From positions 1 through 64,000 of the forward strand of contig JAFVBE010000040.1 of the NCBI GenBank assembly GCA_017480195.1: 64,000 nt of DNA, read 5' to 3'. Each line of letters begins with the position of its first letter. Positions within the stretch are counted from its first letter, which is position 1. This DNA is from Lachnospiraceae bacterium. GTDB taxonomy: Bacteria; Bacillota; Clostridia; Lachnospirales; Lachnospiraceae. Of the stretch, positions 24,223 through 33,300 are shown piece by piece. The notes beneath the pieces are model-generated. The model was not told where the DNA came from. It ran no database searches and saw nothing but the letters and a program-made list of their open reading frames with translations. A program made the position numbers and the translations under genes.

Positions 24223-24960
24223 CTACTCCTCACACATATAGATTTCAAGAGATATTGAAATTGTCTTGTTAGTTACAATCTCAAAGTCTCCAAGCTCATC
24301 CTCGCTGTCACTGCCGTAGCGGATGCTTCTTTCCTCAGACCATGAATAATTAACCACACGAAGCTTCTTATCTATACCTGACAGATAATCTATGAAATCT
24401 ATAAGGTCTTTCTCAGTACCACCAAGCTTCATGGTTACGCCTACTGTATATATACCTGTTGTGGATAAATTATCCATATCCTCAAATAAATCCTCATCAT
24501 ATTCATCATCTACATTAAGTAAATCCTCTGCTGAGGTATCTTCATCAGCATAGTCCTCATCAGTCATACCCAAAGCCTTTTTAGAATACTGATATGGCTC
24601 AAGAGAAGTAGTATCTGTAGGCATATTAATACTTAAATCATAGGAATAAAGTCCGAAGTCAAGTACCATATTCGTAAAGTATTTATCTACTTCGCTGCTG
24701 TCCATCATCTCATAATAGGTTGTCTTAACTTCTGCAATCTTTTCTTCCTTCTCAGCGGTCTCCCCCTCTATAAGTGGTAGCTGTGACACTTTAAGTTCAT
24801 TCATATCCCTAAGGTCCTCTTCCTCCTGAATTTTCGTATTTATTTCTCCTATATCCTTCACAATAGGATATATTCCCCAATATCCAATACATACAACTAT
24901 TACAAAGATGGAAAGGAATACAAGCAGTTTTTTATCTCTTTCTGTCATTTCAACCTTCAT
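24223..24960 (-). CDS. pilO: PilO-like pilus alignment protein
   Basis: 245 residues: a short cytoplasmic start (MKVEMTERDKKLL), one membrane helix at about 12-32, a coiled-coil stretch (DIGEINTKIQEEEDLRDMNE) and an extracytoplasmic ferredoxin-like domain. An acidic insertion (DEDYADEDTSAED... region about 135-165) interrupts the domain. This layout and the position after PilM-PilN fit PilO/GspM. It should dimerise with the PilN part of the upstream protein to link the ATPase to the fibre base. Confidence 0.75.
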   Translation of the reverse strand: MKVEMTERDKKLLVFLSIFVIVVCIGYWGIYPIVKDIGEINTKIQEEEDLRDMNELKVSQLPLIEGETAEKEEKIAEVKTTYYEMMDSSEVDKYFTNMVLDFGLYSYDLSINMPTDTTSLEPYQYSKKALGMTDEDYADEDTSAEDLLNVDDEYDEDLFEDMDNLSTTGIYTVGVTMKLGGTEKDLIDFIDYLSGIDKKLRVVNYSWSEERSIRYGSDSEDELGDFEIVTNKTISISLEIYMCEE

Positions 24961-24975
24961 ATATATTCCCCCTTT

Positions 24976-26415
24976 CTATCTTCCTGCCGACTCAGACAAT
25001 GTACAGCTTACATTTATGTTCCAGTTATCATCATTTTCCTGATAAGTATAACCGGTATAATTGACATTGCTGAATATATCCTGATTATTAAGTTCCTTGA
25101 TAAACATGTTTATCTCCTCAACTGTTCCCGAGGTTGCAGATACGGTTACAATTCCGGAATACGCATCAAAGGAACTGAAGCTTATATCCGCATAATTTCC
25201 CGCACATTTGTCTATAATATTCATAATATCCGTATTGCAAACCGGATAGGTATATATATTCTCATCAAGTCCGACTATGGAATTATACTGTTGAGTTATA
25301 AACGAATTCCTTGCGGTTACCATATCATACTCCATAACCGAAAGCTCCATAAGCTTATTTGCATCCTCCACATCCTTAAGCTGTCTATTCTTAATTATTC
25401 GTATAGTTATACAGGAAGCCAAGGCTATAAGCATAATTGCTACAGTAACAACTATAGCTATTATGCCTTTATTGCTTCCGCCCTCCTCCTTATTCTTCTT
25501 CTTCGATGAAGAATACAGAGTAAGGAAATTCTGATACTTGCCTGTATTTACAAGACCACTTGAAGCATGAATACAGTTCTGTATATCAACATTCGTCGAT
25601 ATGCTGTTGTCATCAAATACCCTCACAGCCACCTGAACACCCTGTGAAAGTATTGCCTCACTATACATATATATATTATTAGGATTAACTCCCGCCAAAA
25701 TAATCGTCTCAAGTGGATATTCTATCTGATGTGCCTGCATAAACTGCATAATCTGGCTTGCCGAGCGTGCCACATCTTGAGCATATTCCTCCGTCTCCTG
25801 CTCGTGAAAACATCTCGTACTATTGAAATAATAGAAGCTGCCATTTACGAAAAGCAGAGTCGTAATCGTCATTTTATCAGCAAGAGTCAATATAAAGGTA
25901 TTAAAATTCTTACCGACCGTCGTAGATACGAAATTAATAATACTACCCTCTCCTGAATAGAGAGCCTTGATTTTAATTCCTGCTTCAGAGAAAATATCCA
26001 AATAATCCTTAATGAAATCCGAAGGAATATTCTCTGCGTATATTCTCTTAATCTTATTCTCCTGAAAAAGCGGTATATATCCGTAGACATATTCCTCACC
26101 CTTGTTAATATCAGTAAATTCTCTCTCTATAAACTCTAATGTCTTGCTATCCTTGAGCATAGGCATCTCAATATTCTTACCGACGAACTTGGAGCTGTTG
26201 ACAACTAAAGTTACATCCTTGGAAGGAAGCTTGTATTGGCTCCATGTTTCTCTTAAGAAGCTTATGAACGCTTCTCCGTCCATAACCATACCATTGATGA
26301 TACTTCCCTCAGGAGCATCTAAGATATAGCTTTGGTTAATCGTAATTTTTTTGCCGTTGGACGAACCTGTCACAATCTGAACCTGTTGATTAGCAAGATA
26401 AATAACTGTACTCAT
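24976..26415 (-). CDS. PilM-PilN fusion protein
   Basis: 479 residues. The first 300 form an actin-like PilM domain (VTLVVNSSKFVGKNIEMPML; ADKMTITTLLFVNGSFYYF). After a linker (KKKNKEEGG) comes one membrane helix at about 312-335 and a PilN-type coiled coil plus ferredoxin-like domain ending in INVSCTLSESAGR. In most pilus loci PilM is a separate cytoplasmic protein that binds the N-terminal tail of PilN; here they are one chain. The order PilM-PilN, PilO, PilB matches standard loci. Confidence 0.8.
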   Translation of the reverse strand: MSTVIYLANQQVQIVTGSSNGKKITINQSYILDAPEGSIINGMVMDGEAFISFLRETWSQYKLPSKDVTLVVNSSKFVGKNIEMPMLKDSKTLEFIEREFTDINKGEEYVYGYIPLFQENKIKRIYAENIPSDFIKDYLDIFSEAGIKIKALYSGEGSIINFVSTTVGKNFNTFILTLADKMTITTLLFVNGSFYYFNSTRCFHEQETEEYAQDVARSASQIMQFMQAHQIEYPLETIILAGVNPNNIYMYSEAILSQGVQVAVRVFDDNSISTNVDIQNCIHASSGLVNTGKYQNFLTLYSSSKKKNKEEGGSNKGIIAIVVTVAIMLIALASCITIRIIKNRQLKDVEDANKLMELSVMEYDMVTARNSFITQQYNSIVGLDENIYTYPVCNTDIMNIIDKCAGNYADISFSSFDAYSGIVTVSATSGTVEEINMFIKELNNQDIFSNVNYTGYTYQENDDNWNINVSCTLSESAGR

Positions 26416-26429
26416 TTGTTTTCACCCCT

Positions 26430-27632
26430 TTACTGATATGATTGAGAAATCTGTGCATATGAGCCGTATATTGGCTGTATTACAGATATTATTATAAATC
26501 CGACTATAACTGCCATGAAAACTATCATTGTAGGTTCAAGGTAGGATACCAGCTTGTTTAAGGCTATCTCCGAATCATACTCCATCTGATTAGCTGTCGA
26601 TACAAGCATTGATTCAAGTGCACCGGTTTCCTCACCGACCATAACTGAGGAGGACAACTTCTTGGTAAAACCGTCTACCTTATCTATCGCCTCACTTAAG
26701 TTCGAGCCCGCCTTGACATCTGCAATAACCTGGTCGAACTGTTTCTCTATATATGAATTACCTATCGTGCTTCTCGCTATCATAAGACAATTAAGTATTG
26801 ATATACCGGCGGAATAAAGACTCGATAATGTTCTCGCAAATCTCGCCGTATATATAACCTTCCTAAGCTTGCCTATGACCGGCAGGTGAAGTTCAAGCTT
26901 ATCCTTCAAATATTTAACCTTCGGTATGGAGAAGATAATCTTAAATGCAATATAACAAACTGCCGCAACTATAAGTATTACATACCATTTGTTCTTTACA
27001 AAATTACTTATGCCAAGCATAATCGTCGTAGATGCAGGAAGTGACTCCATCTTCGAGAACAAATCATCAAACTGCGGTATAACATATCCCATAATTATTG
27101 CAACAACTATAACTATAAGTACGCTGAGTATCTTAGGATATGTCATCGAGCTTTTGACCTTCTGATTAAGCCTGTACTCCTTGTCATAGTGTCCTGCCAT
27201 CTGAAGTGCAATCTTATCTAAGTTACCACTGGTCTCTGCACTCTTAATCATATTGATAAAAAGTGGCGGGAATGCATCTCCCTGCTCAAGCATCGCATCT
27301 GACAAGGAAATACCGGAGCGTACCAGCTTAAGAATTGACGCATAGATTTCCTGCTCTCTCGGTTTAATTGATTCATCCTCGGAAATAATCTTAAGGGCTT
27401 TAACTAATGAAACACCCGCGCCGGTAAGCTCTCCGATATTCCTTGCAAAATCAGATATTGCATCTGATTTTATCCTTTTAATATTCCTGTTCTCATTAAC
27501 TGCCTTAGACTCTATAAGAAGCTTGTTATCCTGCTTAAGCTTATCATGCAGCTCATATTCGTCGTTCGCCGTTAGAACGCCTGATATAACCTTACCCTCT
27601 TCGTCCTGAGCTTTATATTTGTATCGAACCAA
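26430..27632 (-). CDS. pilC: Inner membrane platform protein PilC/GspF
   Basis: 400 residues with two GspF domains (first about 65-190, second about 270-390), each with the family pattern F.R.L..L..AG; FARNIGELTGAGVSLVKAL and FARTLSSLYSAGISILNCL are the two copies. Three membrane helices are visible at about 168-190, 215-235 and 370-392. It is the membrane platform on which PilB and PilT act. Start ATG; opening VRYKYKAQDEEGKVISG is typical. Confidence 0.93.
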   Translation of the reverse strand: MVRYKYKAQDEEGKVISGVLTANDEYELHDKLKQDNKLLIESKAVNENRNIKRIKSDAISDFARNIGELTGAGVSLVKALKIISEDESIKPREQEIYASILKLVRSGISLSDAMLEQGDAFPPLFINMIKSAETSGNLDKIALQMAGHYDKEYRLNQKVKSSMTYPKILSVLIVIVVAIIMGYVIPQFDDLFSKMESLPASTTIMLGISNFVKNKWYVILIVAAVCYIAFKIIFSIPKVKYLKDKLELHLPVIGKLRKVIYTARFARTLSSLYSAGISILNCLMIARSTIGNSYIEKQFDQVIADVKAGSNLSEAIDKVDGFTKKLSSSVMVGEETGALESMLVSTANQMEYDSEIALNKLVSYLEPTMIVFMAVIVGFIIISVIQPIYGSYAQISQSYQ

Positions 27633-27658
27633 AGCTTTGTCCTCCTATATTTGTAATC

Positions 27659-28114
27659 TTACTCAACCTTTATCTTAGGTAGGTCGTCATTTTTTTCATC
27701 TTTATTGTTCATCTTGTCCTCTCTGATAAAATACCAGACGACCGCAATCATACATATGACAACTGCCAGCACCATAAATACTATGGTAAGCAGCACATTC
27801 ATTTTCAATACAAAATACAATATTGTATAAACTATAACTGCCAACATACCGCCGCAGAGTTCTGCGGTGAATCCCCTCTTCGGAAGCTCGGCATCACAGA
27901 AACGGCATATCCCCTTGTTGACAAATCTTGACACAACCGGAAATGTATCCTTAATCCGAAGTCTGTGCCCGCATGCTCTACAAGTCGAATATTTCCGCTT
28001 AAGCAGGCTTGTCTTACTTTCCTTACAGTATGCTATCTCGTCTGCAAGCGAAAAAATATCCGCACCGATAAAAAAAACAATTATTATACTAATAATATTT
28101 AAAAATATATACAT
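27659..28114 (-). CDS. Prepilin peptidase-like protein with only the N-methyltransferase/zinc module
   Basis: 151 residues. An N-terminal helix is followed by a four-cysteine module: C45xxC48, 21 residues, C70xxC73, with D56, P59, R80 and the EL of TAELCGG. Spacing (CxxC-x21-CxxC) equals that of PilD, and the IKDTFPVVSRFVNKGIC segment matches the DiS_P_DiS domain of A24 prepilin peptidases. The second half has two membrane helices and a charged tail, but no GxGD or second Asp, so the aspartyl protease is missing. It may methylate processed pilins or be a leftover of PilD; the cutting enzyme must be encoded elsewhere. Confidence 0.7.
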   Translation of the reverse strand: MYIFLNIISIIIVFFIGADIFSLADEIAYCKESKTSLLKRKYSTCRACGHRLRIKDTFPVVSRFVNKGICRFCDAELPKRGFTAELCGGMLAVIVYTILYFVLKMNVLLTIVFMVLAVVICMIAVVWYFIREDKMNNKDEKNDDLPKIKVE

Positions 28115-28129
28115 ATTTATGTCCTTCTT

Positions 28130-28552
28130 TTAATAGTCATATAAATCAATAAAATAATCTACATCCCAACTGTCGCCGTCATCATATACATAGGTTACCT
28201 TGTAGTGTCCTACCTGATATGTAAAGCAGGTAACAATGCGTTTCTTATTGTCGTAAGAAATTATGTCAACCACTCCGTCATTTTCAAGTAAATCCTGTAT
28301 TCTGTTAAGGCTCTCCTGTGACATACCATGCATTTTACCCGGCTCATATACTGATTTACCCTTTGAGTAATACTCAATGTCTATCATATTAAGAGCAAGC
28401 TTGACATTCTTAGCTTCCTTGAAAGCTGTCCTGCCGCCCGTCATAATCTTAAAATATATAAATAATATATAGAACAATAAAACCGCCAAAACCGCAGTTA
28501 TAACGGCAATCCTTATTCTTCTGCGTCTTACCTTGTTATATTCCTTATCCAA
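28130..28552 (-). CDS. Single-helix pilus-locus protein, pilin-like but without a class III site
   Basis: 140 residues: basic start (KVRRRRIRI), one hydrophobic helix at about 14-36, then AFKEAKNVKLALNMIDIEYY, which resembles the amphipathic half of pilin helix alpha-1 followed by a small beta domain rich in Tyr and Asp. No G|xxxxE cleavage site exists, so it should stay membrane-anchored. It sits between the GspJ-like gene and the PilD-like gene and is surely part of the transcript. Role unknown; an assembly factor is likely. Confidence 0.6.
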   Translation of the reverse strand: MDKEYNKVRRRRIRIAVITAVLAVLLFYILFIYFKIMTGGRTAFKEAKNVKLALNMIDIEYYSKGKSVYEPGKMHGMSQESLNRIQDLLENDGVVDIISYDNKKRIVTCFTYQVGHYKVTYVYDDGDSWDVDYFIDLYDY

Positions 28553-28564
28553 TCGGCTTCACCT

Positions 28565-28966
28565 CTACTCCACACTTATCTTATCATGTGATGCTAAATC
28601 TCTGAAATTATAACATTCAATATAGGTCGTAGTTGTATAGTCTCCATATCTTTCACTGGTTATGGTAAGTGTCATCCTTATAACATTTCCCGAATATTTA
28701 TTATAATCCTCATCGCTTGAGTCTGTTATCTCGGAGAGCTTGACAAACTTCAGTTCCTTAATCTTATAGCCCATATAGGTCTTTTTATCAAAGGTCCAGT
28801 TCGAGCCTTCTGCCTTGGAAATATCTTCTCCCTCCTCAGCGATAGGATAATAATAGATGAGCATATAGCCACTGTCTTCATCGGTTTTTACCTCATTTGT
28901 TATATAAATATGACTTCCGGCATTATCACACAATTCTATCTTATTTCCATCTTCAAGTATACGAAT
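28565..28966 (-). pseudogene. Detached C-terminal part of the GspJ-like minor pilin
   Basis: Continues in the same frame directly after the TAG at 28967-28969: IRILEDGNKIELCDNAGSHI and on to ISVE and TAA. The content (beta strands, IRMTLTITSERYGDY) is that of a minor pilin head. The first ATG is at 28933, without a ribosome site in view. Read as one gene, the product would be about 215 residues, normal for GspJ/PilW-like pilins. One base change (probably CAG to TAG) would explain the break. Confidence 0.75.
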
Positions 28967-29212
28967 CTATCTGCTTCCTTCAAGCGAGCCATCGTCTAAT
29001 GCTCCCTCTATCTCTCCTGTTATCTTAGTACTAATAATTGACGAAACCTGCATACCTGTCTGTATGCTCTTCGCCTGATAATATACATTCACAGTATCGG
29101 CTATAACCTTGCCCGCCGCCACCATGAAAAGTCCAAGCAAAGCAAAGGTTACAATAAGCTCTATGAGAGTCATACCACTATTGTTATTAAATTTTTTAGT
29201 ATTTTTCTTCAT
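28967..29212 (-). CDS. GspJ-like minor pilin, truncated by in-frame TAG
   Basis: 81 residues with a class III leader (NNSG|MTLIE) and the helix LIVTFALLGLFMVAAGKVIADTV, the start typical of GspJ/PilW. It stops after GALDDGSLEGSR at TAG, before the globular head, which continues in frame downstream. As read it would give a headless pilin helix. The next upstream genes look like GspI and GspK, so this is the J position of a tip complex. Confidence 0.75.
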   Translation of the reverse strand: MKKNTKKFNNNSGMTLIELIVTFALLGLFMVAAGKVIADTVNVYYQAKSIQTGMQVSSIISTKITGEIEGALDDGSLEGSR

Positions 29213-29229
29213 TATAGCTCACCTGCCCG

Positions 29230-29628
29230 TCAATCCTTATCCAAAATAAGCTTAAATACGGTTATATCTGTGGCCTCACTGTGATACCTTTTAAGCTTGG
29301 CATTTAAGCCGATAGCAGTATTAGGATTCGCCTGATTAGCATTCATATTCGTTTTACTCTCGTCTATAGTGAGGGTTATTGTTACTCCATCAATATCCTC
29401 AAATAATGAATTAACACCCGTCTGATATATTTCAGAATTAAGTGTCACCTGATCATTCTGCATATCAACACTTTTTGCCACCATCTCACTCGACACACCG
29501 ACTATATGCACCATACATTCAACAAGCACAATTACAAGTATGGTAAAGCCTACCAAAACCTCAACCATAGTTGAACCCTTGTTATTATTCTTATTCAATT
29601 TGTAAAATGCTTGCAATTTACTTAACAT
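29230..29628 (-). CDS. GspI-like minor pilin
   Basis: 132 residues. Leader of about 18 residues ends NNKG, then STMVE (Glu5 kept) and the helix VLVGFTILVIVLVECMVHIVGVS, like GspI/PilV starts (xxLLEVLVAxxIL). A short head of about 75 residues follows. It lies between the GspK-like and GspJ-like genes, and GspI, J and K form the quasi-helical tip of type II pseudopili. Confidence 0.75.
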   Translation of the reverse strand: MLSKLQAFYKLNKNNNKGSTMVEVLVGFTILVIVLVECMVHIVGVSSEMVAKSVDMQNDQVTLNSEIYQTGVNSLFEDIDGVTITLTIDESKTNMNANQANPNTAIGLNAKLKRYHSEATDITVFKLILDKD

Positions 29629-29654
29629 ATACCAACCTCACAATTGAATAATAA

Positions 29655-30359
29655 TCAGTTTATCTTTACCCAATTCCATTTTTCAGATAAATCTATGGAA
29701 TTACCATTTGGATTAAACGCATTATTTTGCGTATTATCTGTTGCAATATCAACATCTTCGTAATCACTTACAGTAAGCTCATAATATGTTGTAAATATAT
29801 ATGACTGGTCACCTTTTTTAACCGTAACCTCAACCGTAAGCTGTGTCTCATCCTTCTCTGATATATCCCCTACAGACCAATACATACGCACTGATATATC
29901 ATCAGCCATCGCAGCGTACTTCGTAGAGTCTCCACCCGATATATTAACATCAAAATATCTGTAAGCATTAAGATCAATATGACCTGCCGTAGAAGCATCT
30001 GCATAATACGGCCAGTTAGTCTGAAACAAATTATACCGTATGTAATACCACAGATTATAATCCTCTGATTTAAAAGCAGAATCTGCATAATTATTTATAC
30101 CCGCCAAAAGATCAGCGCTACTATCAAAATTCACAGAAGTAAGTTCATCACCTATCTCTAAGCCTATGGATTTGGCAAGTTCCTTAACCTGTGATTGTGT
30201 TATCTTCTTAGAGCTTGAAGTAAAGAGAGAATAAGAGACCAATAACAGTGATAAAGTAAACGCAATCACAATTATACTTACGACAATTGCGACTATCATA
30301 GCCGAGCCGCGATTATCATTATATAATTTTGAGTTTTTTATCCTTTTTATCAGTCTCAT
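29655..30359 (-). CDS. GspK/PilX-like minor pilin lacking Glu5
   Basis: 234 residues from the ATG ending at 30359 (GGGAG upstream; a TTG 12 bases earlier is less likely). The cleavage context is DNRG|SAMIV with a hydrophobic helix AIVVSIIVIAFTLSLLLVSYSLF. Position 5 is Val, not Glu; loss of Glu5 is the mark of GspK, the pseudopilin that caps the fibre. The head of about 190 residues contains WYYIRYNLFQTNWPYY. It directly follows the giant pilin gene (10 to 22 bases). Confidence 0.75.
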   Translation of the reverse strand: MRLIKRIKNSKLYNDNRGSAMIVAIVVSIIVIAFTLSLLLVSYSLFTSSSKKITQSQVKELAKSIGLEIGDELTSVNFDSSADLLAGINNYADSAFKSEDYNLWYYIRYNLFQTNWPYYADASTAGHIDLNAYRYFDVNISGGDSTKYAAMADDISVRMYWSVGDISEKDETQLTVEVTVKKGDQSYIFTTYYELTVSDYEDVDIATDNTQNNAFNPNGNSIDLSEKWNWVKIN

Positions 30360-30381
30360 ATTCTCTCCCAATTATAATTCA

Positions 30382-33300
30382 TTAATTATTTAAGTCTTCC
30401 GTAGTCTCTGTATCATCTGTATGCCATAAGTTATCATCACTGTCTTCATTATTTATCTCAGAAGTTCCGCCACTTTCCGATGTATTATCAGGGGTGTCAT
30501 CAGATGTATCATCAGGGGTTTCCGTATATGTATCATCAGATTCAGGTATATAAGCAGGCTCAGCAACCACATTCTCATCATCGGCATCCGAAGATGTAGC
30601 TATATTTGGTTCATTCAAATTAATATTTAACAAACCATTTATCATACTCATATCAGGTGAGCTTCCAACTATCTGATCATCTACTCCAACTATTTCATCA
30701 TCAACATTAGAGCCAATACCTGCAGAATCAAGATAATAGCTGTCTGACCATTCTGATATTCCATTATCATTAAACTTGGCTGCGCTTATGATAACCCTGT
30801 ATGTTTCTGCTTCATCGAAATATTCCTTAGGCATTGCAGCATCTGACTTATAATATAAATGATTATCATATTCATCATTTACAGGCTTACTTACCACCGA
30901 ATACTTCTCACATACAAGCTCATTTGTCTGACTATTAACAACCAGTATTCTGTAGATTGCAGGTGTTAAATCATTCGTCCTGAAGGTGATTTTATAATAT
31001 TCTCTTTCAGAAACATCTACAGTTAAGTCAGGGTCTATAGATATATCACCTTCTATTTGAATAATATCACCTATACCTTCTACATCATCCAATGTTAATC
31101 CTGTTTTCTTATCCCAGTTCTTAACAAGTCCATTCTGTCTGAATAAGCCCTCTATATATGAATCTGCATAGTTGTCTTTATTGTCTTCGCCTGCGACTGC
31201 CGATACCGTAACAGCAGATGTAATATTATAATCTTCCTGTAGAGTCTCAACACTTTGATTTGAATTGCTTTCCATCTTTATAATATCAGGAAGTATAATA
31301 TTAATCTTTCCGCCCGAATATCTGAGCCTTACTGCCAGGTCAAGGTCTCCTACATTTTCATTGCTAAGAAGATTGCCTCCTTTTTCAAGTGTATACTTAT
31401 AGGTTGATACTGCTACATCTTCATCTAAATTTAATATTCCATAATCTATAACATATGGATTAAATTCATTATTCGACTTAACATTTGACAGGTTGTCAAT
31501 GTATTCAATGTATGCCGTATCATCGTTCTCAGCATAAAAACCATATACTTTGAATGTATCAGCAGTATCAGGTACAATGTATATATACTGAGTCTGATTC
31601 TCAAGACCTACTATCTTAACTATATATCCATCAGCATAATCCTGAGTTTCAAAGTCAAAGGTCTCATGCTCAATCTCCAGATAAGCTAAGGTTTCAGCCG
31701 GATCCTTTACATACCATTCATTTGTAGTGAAAGAGTAATAATACTTAAGACTTACATTATCACTATCCGTAATATTGACGCTGTCGAGCTTAGCCATAGG
31801 TATCTGTATCCAGTAATAGTTTAATGTATCTTCACTATCAGGGTCTTCATCAGTCCACCACGAATCAATATTATTATTTGTGGAAGCCTTTATAGTTACC
31901 TTCATCCACTTGCCTGCATAATCAGACAGCTTAAAGTTTCCTGATTCCTTGATAGTATAAGTTGCATTTGCAAGCGTTGTACCTGACATATTCTTTTCAT
32001 CAGATTTACCTAAATAAGTATATATCGCACCACTATTCCAGTAGCCCTCGTCTCCTGCATTATACTTATCACCTGCATACTCAACCTGTTTTTTGCCTAT
32101 AGCAACATCATAATTCACATCATCATTTTCAGGTTTGTTGTCATATATTGCTATAGCTATCTTGTATGTTCCGCTTTCAGTTCTGCCATCCTCACTATAA
32201 GTCAGTGTAATTCCATTAGTATTGACAGAGGAAATTGCAAGAGTACCATCACTTGATATATCATCAGGTAAAGTACGGCTCATCTTTGTTAAATCCGGTG
32301 TCTTAAGTCTGTCAGGTAAAGTTATTTCTATTTCTCTGCTTTCCTTACCATCCATAAAATTCTCTGCATTACTTCTTGCAATCGCCTTGACGGTTATATT
32401 CAGTACATCCTTACCAGCAAAATCTGACAGGTCTATTATCGCCTTATGGCGACCATATGTGCCAATGTAATTCTCATCATATGAGCTGTTCCTGTCATTT
32501 GAGAGGTCGATAACCTTACCGCCATTATCAGTAAGAGCAGCAACATCGATTCCTATAGTGTCATCTACAGAAGAATTTTCTATATCCTGAACATAGTAAT
32601 AATGCGGTTTTACTTCGGAGCCTTCCTTGACGCTCACTGTAATAAGGTATCCACCCAGATCCATAAGCTCATCACTATCAGTAATAGGTCCCCAGGTTAC
32701 ATCATACAAGAGTCCGCTCTTGTCAAATTTACTATGTCCGTTATTTGCAGTTTCTGAATGAAGAACTGCTGTAGGCGGTGAAAGCTGTGTAAGTCTCTGC
32801 TTACATTTGTACTCTCCTGTAGCAGAGCTTGGAAGTATTATAGCCCTATCCGTATCATCCTTGGTTCCGATACGATTTACAGTAAGTATAAACCTGTTAA
32901 AGTTCCAGTTATCGTTAGTATCCTTAAATTCTATACTATTTGTGTTTACCACCTCAGGAGTATTAAGCGGAACCTCTTCTCCATTTATGGTTTTTCCAAC
33001 AAGAGTTACCGAATACTCTGCTCCATCATACTTGTAATCATTCAGATTTTTATCCCACTCAAATGTATAGATTGAATGTCCGTCTGCATCCTCACCTATA
33101 GTATAATTCGTCTCAAGCACCGGCTTAGGTTGGATATACTGGTCTCTTCTTCTGAGTATAAATTTAAGGTGCTCATTATAAAATGCCTCTATCTCATCCT
33201 CAGTTATGTCACTTCCTTCATATACTATACCCAGATTATATGAATATGTTGTAGCATCAATATTATTTTGGTTGGCTCTGGTAGGATTATTATTTGTATC

